Shown: in pieces, positions 1-8,360 of the stretch
How the letters are laid out: each line of letters begins with the position of its first letter
How positions within the stretch are numbered: position 1 is the first letter of the stretch
Source: Bog-473 sp963804055
Lineage (GTDB): Bacteria; Actinomycetota; Acidimicrobiia; Acidimicrobiales; RAAP-2
Assembly (NCBI GenBank): GCA_963804055.1
Contig: CAWDOU010000013.1
Span: forward strand, 248,001 to 312,000
Reading direction: 5' to 3'
Length of the DNA: 64,000 bases
Translations under genes and position numbers: made by a program
Notes under the pieces: model-generated
The model's input: only the letters and a program-made list of their open reading frames with translations
Databases searched by the model: none
What the model was told of the DNA's origin: nothing

Positions 1-11
1 GTGCAATGAGG

Positions 12-36
12 GAGTCGCCGGGCCGACCTCTGATAC
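12..36 (-). promoter_or_regulatory. Locus-specific promoter element, copy 1
   Basis: On the minus strand GTATCA (36-31) is followed after exactly 16 nt by CTC (14-12), the same arrangement as eight other sites in this polysaccharide locus. It points left, so the gene it would drive lies outside the window. Reading it as the -35/-10 of an alternative sigma factor is inference. Positions 37-164 hold no gene I can support. Confidence 0.65.
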
Positions 37-164
37 GCCGGTCGCGGTCCCTTCCGCGGTCCCTTCGGAGGCAAAGAGCGAATCATGTTCACGACGTCGC
101 CCGGACTCACCGATTGCTGTCCCCGACCGGACTACCGGAGTGAAATCCCCTCGGCGCGGACCGT

Positions 165-926
165 TCATCGCCGATCTGTTGCAGTCTGAAGCGGTGTGGG
201 TTCCACCGAGACCTCGGAGTCCAAGGTCGAATCGGTCCGGCCGGTTCTGGGCGCAGTGTCGGTGTGGGCTACGTATCTGGCAAATTGAGCTCGATTGTTG
301 AGATCGAGCTTGCGATAGAGGCGGCTCACGTAGTTGCGTACGGTCTTCTCTCCCAGGTGCAACTGCCGAGCTATCTCCGCGTTGTTGGCGCCTTGCGCCA
401 TGATTTGCAGGACATCCGACTCCCGTTGGGTCAGATGCGCTGAAGGATCCTCTCCGAGGACCCATCGGGCTGCCTCGTTGCAAAGAATCTGATCACCTAA
501 GTGGACGGAAACGACCGCAGCCCTGGTCGCTTCGGGGGACGTGTCCTTCAAGAGTACCCCTGAGGCTCCCGCGACCATGGCGGCGCGTACCCTCCAGTCC
601 GGATTCGATGTCAACACCAGCGTCCTCGTGGCGGGGCACTCCGAAGCAAGCAGCCGGACCACATCGATGCAGTTGGCTCGTAGGAGCTCCAGATCGATCA
701 AGACGACGTCGATGGAGTTGACGACACAGAGCTCGAGTACGTCCGTCTGACCGTCGGAGACACCGATGACCTCCAGGCAATCGTCCTCACCAAGAAGACG
801 GGCTAACCCGAAGGCGAAGAGCTGCTCAGCCGCAACCACGACGACGGAGATCCTTGGTCCCTTCAGCGAGGAGCGGCCTGTGGACCCGGTTCTTTCAAGA
901 GGCTGATGGAGGTCGCTTTTGAGCAC
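165..926 (-). CDS. LuxR/NarL-type transcriptional regulator with atypical receiver
   Basis: The 253-aa product has an N-terminal receiver-like domain (about residues 25-145) and a C-terminal LuxR-type helix-turn-helix (about 164-220, LTQRESDVLQIMAQG then EIARQLHLGEKTVRNYVSRL). The phospho-acceptor Asp is present (D78 in VVLIDLE) and so is the conserved Lys (K127 in LLKD). The acidic pair that normally binds Mg2+ is replaced by Ala-Ala (residues 32-33), so phosphorylation may not be its switch. I chose the GTG at 926 because the receiver fold begins about 25 residues later; longer readings upstream are not domain-like. A GTATCT-N16-CTC element lies 88 nt upstream. It is divergent from the flippase gene. 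It probably regulates polysaccharide genes, which is inference from position. Confidence 0.85.
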   Translation of the reverse strand: MLKSDLHQPLERTGSTGRSSLKGPRISVVVVAAEQLFAFGLARLLGEDDCLEVIGVSDGQTDVLELCVVNSIDVVLIDLELLRANCIDVVRLLASECPATRTLVLTSNPDWRVRAAMVAGASGVLLKDTSPEATRAAVVSVHLGDQILCNEAARWVLGEDPSAHLTQRESDVLQIMAQGANNAEIARQLHLGEKTVRNYVSRLYRKLDLNNRAQFARYVAHTDTAPRTGRTDSTLDSEVSVEPTPLQTATDRR

Positions 927-1013
927 TGAGATCGGGTCCCGGGTTCTGTGTGCCGGCTCCGGACCGGGTGTTTTTGTCCTTCCGGGCGAGCATCTGGGGT
1001 TGGCGGTTATATG

Positions 1014-1038
1014 GAGGTGGGAGGACGCCAGAAGATAC
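1014..1038 (-). promoter_or_regulatory. Locus-specific promoter element, copy 2 (luxR-type gene)
   Basis: The minus strand carries GTATCT (1038-1033), 16 nt, then CTC (1016-1014). It sits 88 nt before the GTG of the regulator at 165-926 and matches the other eight sites in spacing. The sixth base is T rather than A, as in copies 3 and 4. Confidence 0.7.
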
Positions 1039-1091
1039 GGCCATCGGTGCAGTCGATCCGGGAACGGGACGAACCGCCTCGTGGCCAGGGA

Positions 1092-1117
1092 CTGGACGTC
1101 CAGAGCCTCCGAGGCTC
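1092..1117. promoter_or_regulatory. Two abutting palindromes in the divergent promoter region
   Basis: CTGGACGTCCAG (1092-1103) is a perfect 12-bp palindrome. Immediately after it GAGCCTC-C-GAGGCTC (1103-1117) is a perfect 7-bp-arm inverted repeat. They lie in the 373-bp gap between the minus-strand regulator and the plus-strand flippase gene. Such symmetry suits a dimeric regulator's operator. Apart from copy 2 of the promoter element, I see nothing else in positions 927-1299 and no credible gene. Confidence 0.45.
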
Positions 1118-1299
1118 GCTCCAACCCAAGGGCAACACCTCTCTGACCTGGGAATGGCCTTGAGCCCTGTATTTGCCCGACGCCATTGCGCTCTGTGCTT
1201 TGCAGGCTTTCCTCATAGGCCGCCTGGTTCGAAAACCCTCCATGACGCGTATGCACGCTAGCGAGTGCCTTGCTCGCGCAGACCGAGACCGGTAACGGT

Positions 1300-2700
1300 A
1301 TGTCCGCCACGCTCCTGAGACGCCGTTGGCCCCGTCGTGGCACCGCTGCCCATCGGGCTACCTTGACAATGGCGGACCAGTGCGTGGCCTCGGGTTCGAA
1401 TTTCGCGGTCGGGATCGTCGTGGCGCGCATTAGCGGGCCCGCCGGACTCGGCGCCTTCGCCCTGGCCTACACGGTCTGGATCCTGCTCACCACGCTCCAT
1501 CGGTCATTGATTACCGATCCCATGGCAATCATGGGAGACATGCGCGGGGATGAGAAGGAGGAGTTCGTTCGGCGTGGCTTTGCGGCAGATGTGACGCTCG
1601 GCCTGATGGCCGCAGGGATCATCGCCGCCGTCGGTTCAGCTCTCCTCGTCGTCGGTCAAACCACGTTCGGAGTGGGACTGCTCTCGGTGGCTCCATGGAT
1701 TGTCGTGCTCGATCTGCAGGACTACTGGCGCTGGATCGGCTTCATGCAGGGAGAGCCGAAAAAGTCGCTGATGAACGATCTTCTGTTCAATGCCGTCCAG
1801 GCGTTGGCGTTCGGGGCGATCTTCGTCGTCGGACTGCATTCGGTCTTCGCCGTTGTCGCGGCCTGGGGCATGGGAGCGGCAGTTGCCGCCCTCTACGGGC
1901 TCCGACAGTTCTCGGTACGACCCTCTGTTCGGGGAGGGTCGACCTTTTTGTGGTCTCGTTGGCACACCAGTCGGTGGTTGGCTAGCGAGCGCGCCGCCAG
2001 TTGGGGCGCCAGTCAGCTCTATCTCGTCCTTGCGGGCGTCATCCTGGGTCCGGCGGCACTCGGGGGCCTGAAGGCCGCACAGGGGCTCGTGGCCGGTCCC
2101 ACGACGCTGGTGGTCAATGCCAGCGGCAGCTTTGGCCTGCCTGAGGCAACCAAGCAGTACGCCGAGCGCGGCTGGATCGGCATGCTCAAGGTGTCGCGCT
2201 TCGTCACCGGAGCCGGGCTTGCCGCATCCCTGGCATGTGGTGTCGCCGTCTTCCTGGCAGCGCCCACCCTCCTGAAGCTGCTCTATGGTCCTGAATTCGT
2301 CAAATACGCACCCTGTGCACGACTGTTCGCCGTCTCGGTCGTGCTCTCCGCCTTCGCGGTCGGGCCGATCATCACCTTGACCGCGACGAGGCGGGTCCGG
2401 CCGCTCTTCGTACTCCAGCTGGCGAAGTTGGCTTTTGCCGTCGCGGCCGTGAGTGTCTTGGCCGAAGCCTACGGTGTCACGGGCGCCGCTACGGCGTACT
2501 TGGTGATGGTCGCCCTCTCCTCTCTTGCGATCATGTTGCTGCAGTCATGGACGCGCCGATCGCAAGAGGGAGCGACAGGTCGATCTGCGGCGGAGGTTGT
2601 TCGAAACAGGCTGGCGAAAAATACTCGGTATCTGCTGGCCCTTCCGCCAGAATCTTCGGTCTGGCGGTCGTCGAGCGAATCGGCCGAGGAGCCGGTGTAG
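1300..2700 (+). CDS. Wzx-like polysaccharide flippase (MOP superfamily)
   Basis: This 466-aa integral membrane protein has about twelve hydrophobic segments, a basic N-terminus (MSATLLRRRWPRR) and the Gly/Ala-rich helices typical of the polysaccharide-transport (MATE/MOP) superfamily. Family role: flipping an undecaprenyl-linked oligosaccharide from the cytoplasmic to the outer face of the membrane before polymerisation. I chose the ATG at 1300; a TTG at 1270 in the same frame is less likely. The C-terminus (about residues 435-466) is hydrophilic. It converges on the glycosyltransferase gene at 2707 with 6 nt between stops. Its sugar substrate cannot be read from sequence. No exact copy of the locus promoter element was found upstream. 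Confidence 0.75.
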   Translation: MSATLLRRRWPRRGTAAHRATLTMADQCVASGSNFAVGIVVARISGPAGLGAFALAYTVWILLTTLHRSLITDPMAIMGDMRGDEKEEFVRRGFAADVTLGLMAAGIIAAVGSALLVVGQTTFGVGLLSVAPWIVVLDLQDYWRWIGFMQGEPKKSLMNDLLFNAVQALAFGAIFVVGLHSVFAVVAAWGMGAAVAALYGLRQFSVRPSVRGGSTFLWSRWHTSRWLASERAASWGASQLYLVLAGVILGPAALGGLKAAQGLVAGPTTLVVNASGSFGLPEATKQYAERGWIGMLKVSRFVTGAGLAASLACGVAVFLAAPTLLKLLYGPEFVKYAPCARLFAVSVVLSAFAVGPIITLTATRRVRPLFVLQLAKLAFAVAAVSVLAEAYGVTGAATAYLVMVALSSLAIMLLQSWTRRSQEGATGRSAAEVVRNRLAKNTRYLLALPPESSVWRSSSESAEEPV

Positions 2701-2706
2701 GAGTCG

Positions 2707-3927
2707 TTATCGTCGTCGCTGTTCAGCGGCTTGCCGGTAGGCGTCCAACGTTGCTTCGGCGGTTGCGTCCCAGGTGAACTGCTGGGCCCGGCGGAGCCCT
2801 TCAGTTCGAAGTCGGGGTACTTCGGAGCCGACCGCGTCGAGGATGGACTCGGCAATTGCGCTGGGATCGTGGGGGTTTGTGAGTATGGCCGCTCCACCGG
2901 CGATCTCGGGCATGGAGCTGAGATTGGACGTGACGACCGGGCACGCACACGCCATCGCCTCGAGGATCGGCAATCCGAAGGTCTCGTTGAACGAGGGGTA
3001 GACCAAAACATCGGCCGCACGGTAGAAGTGGACAGTTTCCTCGTTGGGCACACCGCCCGCAAAGACGACGTCGCCGGCGATGCCAAGCTCGACTGCGAGC
3101 TTGTGGAGTTCAGCCGAGTACTCTCGATCACGTTCGGCGCCGAGAATCACGAGCTGCCGTCCCGCGAGATCATGGTGGATCAGCTTCCACGCGCGCAGTA
3201 AGCCATCGGCGTTCTTGTAGCGCCACAGGGACGAGACGAACAACGCGAATGGCCGAGAGACTCCAAACGGAGCTACATGGGCACGAGCGTGGTCGCGGTC
3301 ACCCGGCTTGAAGATGTCGTGGTCGACGGCCTCGTAGATCAGGCTGATCTTCCGGGGATCAACCTCGAGATATTGGTCGACTTCAGCTCGCAGGCTGTTG
3401 GAATTGACGATGACGGCGTCAGCGATGCGGGCGGAGCGCTGGTAGTTCAGACGGCGGTACGTGCGGGGACCAAAACCCACCGTCTCGGGGACGGTAAACG
3501 CGTGCATTGTCTTCATGTGGATCACCAGCGAGCGCGTGGACTTCACCGCGGGGGCGATGGCGGTGCTCAGCAGGTCAATGTGACGAAGAGGAAGCCGGAA
3601 GGGAGTTACGAGGTGCTCGCTCGCCGTGCGCAAGAGACGATGCTCGTTCGACCATGGGAAGGTCAGACATCGAACTGCATCTCCGTCGTCGGGGAAATAG
3701 TGCCGCGCCGATGGGCTCACCATCAGATGGAGCTCCTCGCCAGGGAGCAGCCGGTTGGCCATTGCAGGTACGATCCGGGTCCAGCACCAATGGGCCCCGG
3801 ACGGCTGAGTCGGGTCATCCGTCAGCAGATTCAGAGCCATACGCAGCCGGGTGTCCGTCCCGGTCCTCCCAGACGAGCTGAGATGGTTCGACCTCGGAGA
3901 GCGGGTCGTGCCCGCTTTCATCGCCAT
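2707..3927 (-). CDS. Glycosyltransferase family 4
   Basis: This 406-aa GT-B glycosyltransferase has its C-terminal nucleotide-sugar-binding half clearly visible: FVSSLWRYKNADGLLRAW, VFAGGVPNEE and YPSFNETFGLPILEAMACA, the last carrying the retaining GT4 E-x7-E pattern. It probably adds one sugar to the lipid-linked repeat unit at the cytoplasmic membrane face. Donor and acceptor are unknown. I kept the ATG at 3927 because a GTATCT-N16-CTC element ends 36 nt upstream; an alternative ATG at 3840 would remove a low-complexity N-terminus. It appears to be its own transcription unit, since the upstream neighbour ends at 4036 beyond that promoter element. Confidence 0.85.
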   Translation of the reverse strand: MAMKAGTTRSPRSNHLSSSGRTGTDTRLRMALNLLTDDPTQPSGAHWCWTRIVPAMANRLLPGEELHLMVSPSARHYFPDDGDAVRCLTFPWSNEHRLLRTASEHLVTPFRLPLRHIDLLSTAIAPAVKSTRSLVIHMKTMHAFTVPETVGFGPRTYRRLNYQRSARIADAVIVNSNSLRAEVDQYLEVDPRKISLIYEAVDHDIFKPGDRDHARAHVAPFGVSRPFALFVSSLWRYKNADGLLRAWKLIHHDLAGRQLVILGAERDREYSAELHKLAVELGIAGDVVFAGGVPNEETVHFYRAADVLVYPSFNETFGLPILEAMACACPVVTSNLSSMPEIAGGAAILTNPHDPSAIAESILDAVGSEVPRLRTEGLRRAQQFTWDATAEATLDAYRQAAEQRRR

Positions 3928-3963
3928 GAGCGCGTCTTCACCGGCTGCCTCACCTTCTGTAAG

Positions 3964-3988
3964 AGCTTGCCGGGGCGGAACAGATACT
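3964..3988 (-). promoter_or_regulatory. Locus-specific promoter element, copy 3 (GT4 gene)
   Basis: GTATCT (3988-3983), 16 nt, then CTC (3966-3964) on the minus strand, 36 nt before the ATG at 3927. It lies between the heparinase-type gene stop (4036) and the glycosyltransferase start. That supports separate transcription of the glycosyltransferase and the longer start. Confidence 0.7.
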
Positions 3989-4035
3989 TTGACGCAGTCG
4001 GGCTGGACTTTCCGGTCGACGGAGAGCTTGCGTGC

Positions 4036-6144
4036 TCATGAATGGAACTGGAGCAGGGTCACATGAGTGTCCAAACCCGTGCCACCGCACCTTCCCTCTC
4101 CGATGAGAGCCCAGACCGGCTGCTTCGCGCCAAAACTGGCGGAATACCATCCGAGGACGGGATCGGTCTCACCATTGTGGAGCGACCACGACAATTGGGC
4201 TGGCAAGCAGAGCGAGGCGGTTCGCGTCAAGGACCCATCTGGCCACATGAGCTCCGCACTCTGCCCGACCATCCGAACATGGATGTCGGGACCAAAGTGG
4301 AACGCCATCCGGAGACCGTGCTCGCCGGTGGTCTCGAGAACGTCGACGATCTCGAGTTGGCGCAGTCGGCTCTCCAGGCGAACCGATCTGCCGTGACGCA
4401 GGGGGGGGTTCAGCGTGCGGTAGCCGTCATGGTCTGCGGACCACCCGATGGTCTGTCCATCCGCGGTCCTGTGCAACCCGAGCACCTTGCTCCTGGCCTG
4501 TTGCGACCAAAGGAACGGGCCGCCGGAAATCGACTGATTCCGTCCTCCGACTTCGATGGTGTTGTGGGCCAGGGTCGACCGAAAATAGCTTCGCCACGAG
4601 GGTTCTCCGTGGTAACAGTAGGTTCCCGGATCGGCCAGGATATCCACCCCGTTGTACCGCACTTCGACAGCCAGTGCATCGGCGTGGGCATGGGCGGCGA
4701 TCGACAGGAAGCCATGTGGACCTGCATCACACCGGCACCAGATCTCCTCTCCGTCGGACGGAGAACTCCGCAAGAGGGTGAGGCCGGCGTCGTCATAGTG
4801 ACTCGGTCGGCTGCACGGACCCTGCGCTGGACGCTGGCCGGCCATGGTCGCCAGAACGGTGCTCGTCATCGTCGACTCCACCTCGGGCCACGTGCTTGGT
4901 GCGTCGAAGAGAGCCTCGCCGACTGCGAGGAGATCAGACCAGTGCTCAGCTGTCGGAGGATCAAGGACCAGGGCCCTCCCGTTGTCTCCATCGCCATAGC
5001 GCGGCGCACGAACCTTCACATCCACGGTCGCCGCAACGACGTCGAACATGCGGTAGAGGCGACTCCAGAATTCGGGCGACAGGGGCCGTCCCGCCCAGCT
5101 CGCCTCCGCCGCCGCAACCACGGCCAGCTCGGACACGAAGCCGTGGTATTCGAATGCCATCTCTCGATTGACGCCGCTTGGAAAGGTGTTCCTCTCCAGC
5201 TCCTGCTCGAGAATTCGGGCAGCTTCCCCAGCCCAGCGCTGACTCTCGGGGAACATGTCAAAGGCAAGCGCCCCCACCAGCAGACCGGCAGCCTCGGCGA
5301 TGACGTGATTGTTGGCTGATGAGCCTCGACTGCGAAAGGCGGCGAGGTAGTGCTGATGCCACCAGATTTGGGCGCAGGCAACCTCGTTGCGCTCGAAGAG
5401 GTCGGCGGCACCGTCCCATTCGTCGAGCAGCCGTCTCACCCATACCCAGCTGATCAGACGTAGCCCCGCCTCGATCCCGCTCGTCCAATGGACGCCTGAG
5501 AGGAATGGGTTCTGAGCCCACCAGGAACGGAGATGGGAGGCGGCGCGTCTGGCATAGCGCTCGTCTCCGGAAAGGCTGAAGGCCGCCGCCAGCACCGTCA
5601 AGTGCTGCAGACGCGAAAGTTCCCAGATCTGCTTCACGTTCCCCGTAACGTCCTCGGAACGGTGGTTGACTGTGAAGCAATAGTCGATCTGAGGCGCTCG
5701 CCGTCCGGTCACCGGGTCGAAGAACCAGTCAGGGTCCTTCATGTCCTCGCGCAACGAACCGAGGAGCCGCCACTGCCCGGCCAGTATCTCATCGGCTGCT
5801 GCAATAACGCCGCGACGCGCGTCGTCGGGAACCGTCTCTCGCAGTACTTCGGTAGCAAAGGGCCGAAAGTACCCGTTCCGGGCTGAGTCCCAAGGCGCTT
5901 CCTGGCGCTTCGACGGGGGATGGACCCACGATTGGGAGGAGAATTCGGGCACGACCTGCTGGGAGGCCCACCTCTTGCGTCGCACATGCTCCGAGACGCG
6001 CCATCCCACCTCAGAGGGCGACATTTTCGACAGTCGACGAAGGCGCCACTCGCGCTCGGCGGCATTCATGACCGGGCGACGCAGAAGCCTTGTACCGGCG
6101 AATGCCAGGCGGTCATAGCTGCTGAGAGGTCCCGCACGCGACAT
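4036..6144 (-). CDS. Heparinase II/III family polysaccharide lyase-like protein
   Basis: The 702-aa product has the two-part layout of the heparinase II/III family. An alpha-helical toroid (about residues 90-400) contains WELSRLQHL, WTSGIEAGLRLISW and NNHVIAEAAGLLVGAL. A C-terminal beta-rich domain contains the conserved AHAHADALAVEVRYNG and DPGTYCYHG stretch. The family cleaves uronic-acid-containing glycans by beta-elimination. Proteins of this type in biosynthetic loci are thought to trim or turn over the polymer, which is inference here. No signal peptide is obvious, which is odd for a lyase acting on exported polymer. I chose the ATG at 6144 because GGAG lies 6 nt upstream; it overlaps the upstream gene by 32 nt, so the two are probably co-translated. 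Confidence 0.85.
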   Translation of the reverse strand: MSRAGPLSSYDRLAFAGTRLLRRPVMNAAEREWRLRRLSKMSPSEVGWRVSEHVRRKRWASQQVVPEFSSQSWVHPPSKRQEAPWDSARNGYFRPFATEVLRETVPDDARRGVIAAADEILAGQWRLLGSLREDMKDPDWFFDPVTGRRAPQIDYCFTVNHRSEDVTGNVKQIWELSRLQHLTVLAAAFSLSGDERYARRAASHLRSWWAQNPFLSGVHWTSGIEAGLRLISWVWVRRLLDEWDGAADLFERNEVACAQIWWHQHYLAAFRSRGSSANNHVIAEAAGLLVGALAFDMFPESQRWAGEAARILEQELERNTFPSGVNREMAFEYHGFVSELAVVAAAEASWAGRPLSPEFWSRLYRMFDVVAATVDVKVRAPRYGDGDNGRALVLDPPTAEHWSDLLAVGEALFDAPSTWPEVESTMTSTVLATMAGQRPAQGPCSRPSHYDDAGLTLLRSSPSDGEEIWCRCDAGPHGFLSIAAHAHADALAVEVRYNGVDILADPGTYCYHGEPSWRSYFRSTLAHNTIEVGGRNQSISGGPFLWSQQARSKVLGLHRTADGQTIGWSADHDGYRTLNPPLRHGRSVRLESRLRQLEIVDVLETTGEHGLRMAFHFGPDIHVRMVGQSAELMWPDGSLTRTASLCLPAQLSWSLHNGETDPVLGWYSASFGAKQPVWALIGEGRCGGTGLDTHVTLLQFHS

Positions 6145-8329
6145 CGGGTGCTCCAGCCGCAAGGGTTGCACGCGTCGTGGCCACGAGAGACTCCAAAGAG
6201 ATCGGCATCGCTCCATCGGTCCTCACCGCCTGCAAGAAGGCCTTGATTTCCGCGGACTGACCCTTGTCGGCTGGTCCGAGGTGCCGGCGGACCCGCGTTC
6301 GCGGTCCGGCCCACACCGTGGTTCGCTTAAAGTTGTCCAGCCGGGCAGTCCGCCCACCGCTCGACACCTCGAAGGTCTCCTTGGGGACACGCCGATGCAT
6401 ACTTGTGAGATAGGTGATCGTCGCGAGTGAGCCATTGGCGTAGCGAAGGCTCAATTGCACTTCGTCCGGACCGCCAGCAGCGATCGACGTGACCGCAACA
6501 GGATCGCTACCGATCCACCAACTCATCGTGTCGATGAAGTGCCCGCCCTCACCCACGAACCGCGAACCTTCAACTTCGCTGTCCCGATACCAGCTGTCAG
6601 ATCCGAGACGTCCGGCGTTGACCAGATAGCGGGCATTGGTCGGTTCTGCTGATCGCCCGAATCGCGCCCGCATCTCCACGAGTAGCGGAGAGAATCGACG
6701 GTTGAATCCCACCATCACCCTGTCGTTGCCCGTCTCGTCCACGGTCTGGAGGATGCGTTCCAGTTCTCCATGCGTGAGAGCCAATGGCTTCTCGACGAAC
6801 ACCGCTTTGCCCGCTTCGAGCGCACGACACGTCAGGTCTGCGTGTGAACTGTGCCGGGTGACGATGAACACTGCATCGACGTTGGGGTCTTCGAGCACGG
6901 CGTCGAGGTCAGTGCCGGCATCACGGAACTGAAACTTGCGCTGGGCGTTGACGGCCGAAAGTGAACGTCGGGTAGCAACGCGGGTCAACTCGGCACCGGG
7001 CTCCTTCACGAGATGCGGCAGCAGCATGGACGACGCGTAGTTGCCGGCGCCGACAAACCCGATCCCTAGGAGGCCGCCGCTGTGTCCCCGGGACCGGGTT
7101 CGGGTCGAAGCTGAGGTCGTCGCCCTGCTCTGGCGGCCAGGACCCGCCGGCGCTGCGCCTTGACTGCTACTCGCGCCCTCCGGCTCGACCTCGTCCCGTG
7201 CGTCGTATTCGAAGAGGAAGCCGACACCCTGCAATGCCCCGGAACTGAGCTGCTCGTACACGTCGGGTGCGTCTTCGATGGAAAAGATGCCTGCAATGAG
7301 AGGTTCAGGATCGACTTCCTTTCGGGCCACGGAGTTCACGAAGCAATGGAGATTCCGGCGCTCCGTCCAGCGGACGTAGCCCGCCGGATAGTCGACGCCG
7401 TCGAGCTCGTATCTGGGGTCGTACCGACCAGGCCCATACGAGCGAGAAAACCGAAGTTCCAGTTCCTTTTCGTAGTACTCGTTCCACGGTAGATCGAGCT
7501 TGCACTTGCCGATGTCGACGATGGTCGCCCGATCGCGCGCCAGACGAGCGGCCAATTCCACCGGCTGATTGGATGATCCGCCCGCGACGAGAAAGACCCG
7601 ATCGGCACCAATCCCCCCCGACGCCTTCGACAAGGCCTGTTCCACCGCAACAGAGCCCATGTCGTCCGGCGCGGTGCACAGTAGAGCACCTGATTTCTCG
7701 GCCAGCCGACAGCGTTCGGGGTCAGGGTCGAGGCCGACCACCTGGACTCCTGAGGCCACGAGCAGCTGGACGACCAGCTGTCCGACCAGACCCAACCCGA
7801 TGACGCACGCTGTATCCCCGATCTGGACATTTCCCTGGCGAACGCCCTGCAGCGCAATCGATCCCACGGTGGCGAAAGCAGCGAGCTGCGGCGACACGCC
7901 GTCGGGCACCGCGACACAGAGATTTGTCGGGACCCAGTTGAGCTCGGCATGCAGTGCGAACTCATTCCCGGCGCAGGCGACAAGTTGGCCAACGGAGAAC
8001 TCCTCCGCTCCTCTTCCCACCTCCTGCACGACACCGGCGAGCGAATAGCCCAAGGGCGAATAGGAGTCCAAACGGTTCATGGCTTTCTTGTACGTCGTGA
8101 GTGCGCCCTGTTGCTGAACGTTCTCGAGCACCTTCTTCACCTGATCCGGCCGTGCTCGCGCTTTGCCGACCAACGACAGCTTTGACTCCCCGACCTTCAT
8201 CAACTCTGTTCCGGTCGAGATCAGGGAATAGAGCGAGCGAACGAGCACTCCGCCAGGTCCGCAAGAAGGGACAGGAGCGTCAATCACCTCGAGCGCTCCG
8301 GATCGATAGTTCTGCGCGACTTGCCTCAC
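6113..8329 (-). CDS. Bi-domain oxidoreductase: MDR dehydrogenase fused to Gfo/Idh/MocA
   Basis: The 738-aa product fuses two NAD(P)-dependent enzymes. Residues about 1-380 are a medium-chain (zinc-alcohol-dehydrogenase-like) reductase with VIGLGLVGQLVVQLL as its Rossmann loop. Residues about 420-738 are a Gfo/Idh/MocA domain with GIGFVGAGNYASS and the EKPLAL motif. A Pro/Ala/Ser-rich linker joins them. This fusion is a recognised type next to heparinase II/III genes in polysaccharide loci, where it is presumed to oxidise or epimerise a nucleotide sugar. The exact reaction is not established. It lies between asnB (32 nt upstream) and the heparinase-type gene (overlapping), so a single operon from 12889 down to 4036 is likely. 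Confidence 0.88.
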   Translation of the reverse strand: MRQVAQNYRSGALEVIDAPVPSCGPGGVLVRSLYSLISTGTELMKVGESKLSLVGKARARPDQVKKVLENVQQQGALTTYKKAMNRLDSYSPLGYSLAGVVQEVGRGAEEFSVGQLVACAGNEFALHAELNWVPTNLCVAVPDGVSPQLAAFATVGSIALQGVRQGNVQIGDTACVIGLGLVGQLVVQLLVASGVQVVGLDPDPERCRLAEKSGALLCTAPDDMGSVAVEQALSKASGGIGADRVFLVAGGSSNQPVELAARLARDRATIVDIGKCKLDLPWNEYYEKELELRFSRSYGPGRYDPRYELDGVDYPAGYVRWTERRNLHCFVNSVARKEVDPEPLIAGIFSIEDAPDVYEQLSSGALQGVGFLFEYDARDEVEPEGASSSQGAAPAGPGRQSRATTSASTRTRSRGHSGGLLGIGFVGAGNYASSMLLPHLVKEPGAELTRVATRRSLSAVNAQRKFQFRDAGTDLDAVLEDPNVDAVFIVTRHSSHADLTCRALEAGKAVFVEKPLALTHGELERILQTVDETGNDRVMVGFNRRFSPLLVEMRARFGRSAEPTNARYLVNAGRLGSDSWYRDSEVEGSRFVGEGGHFIDTMSWWIGSDPVAVTSIAAGGPDEVQLSLRYANGSLATITYLTSMHRRVPKETFEVSSGGRTARLDNFKRTTVWAGPRTRVRRHLGPADKGQSAEIKAFLQAVRTDGAMPISLESLVATTRATLAAGAPDVACGTSQQL

Positions 8330-8360
8330 CGGTTACCTGTCTTCCTTCCGGCCGTGCACG

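Noticed and set aside
1249..1275. A tenth promoter element before the flippase gene (GTATGC followed by CTC)
   Set aside because: The first block is altered and the spacer is 18 nt rather than 16, so I did not count it.
926..1430. An N-terminal extension of the first LuxR-type regulator
   Set aside because: The 168 extra codons read low-complexity and span the promoter element and palindromes; the receiver domain starts after the GTG at 926.
2707..3131. An alternative minus-strand product in another frame over the end of the GT4 gene
   Set aside because: Ser/Arg-rich, no motifs; the GT4 frame has the complete donor-binding region.
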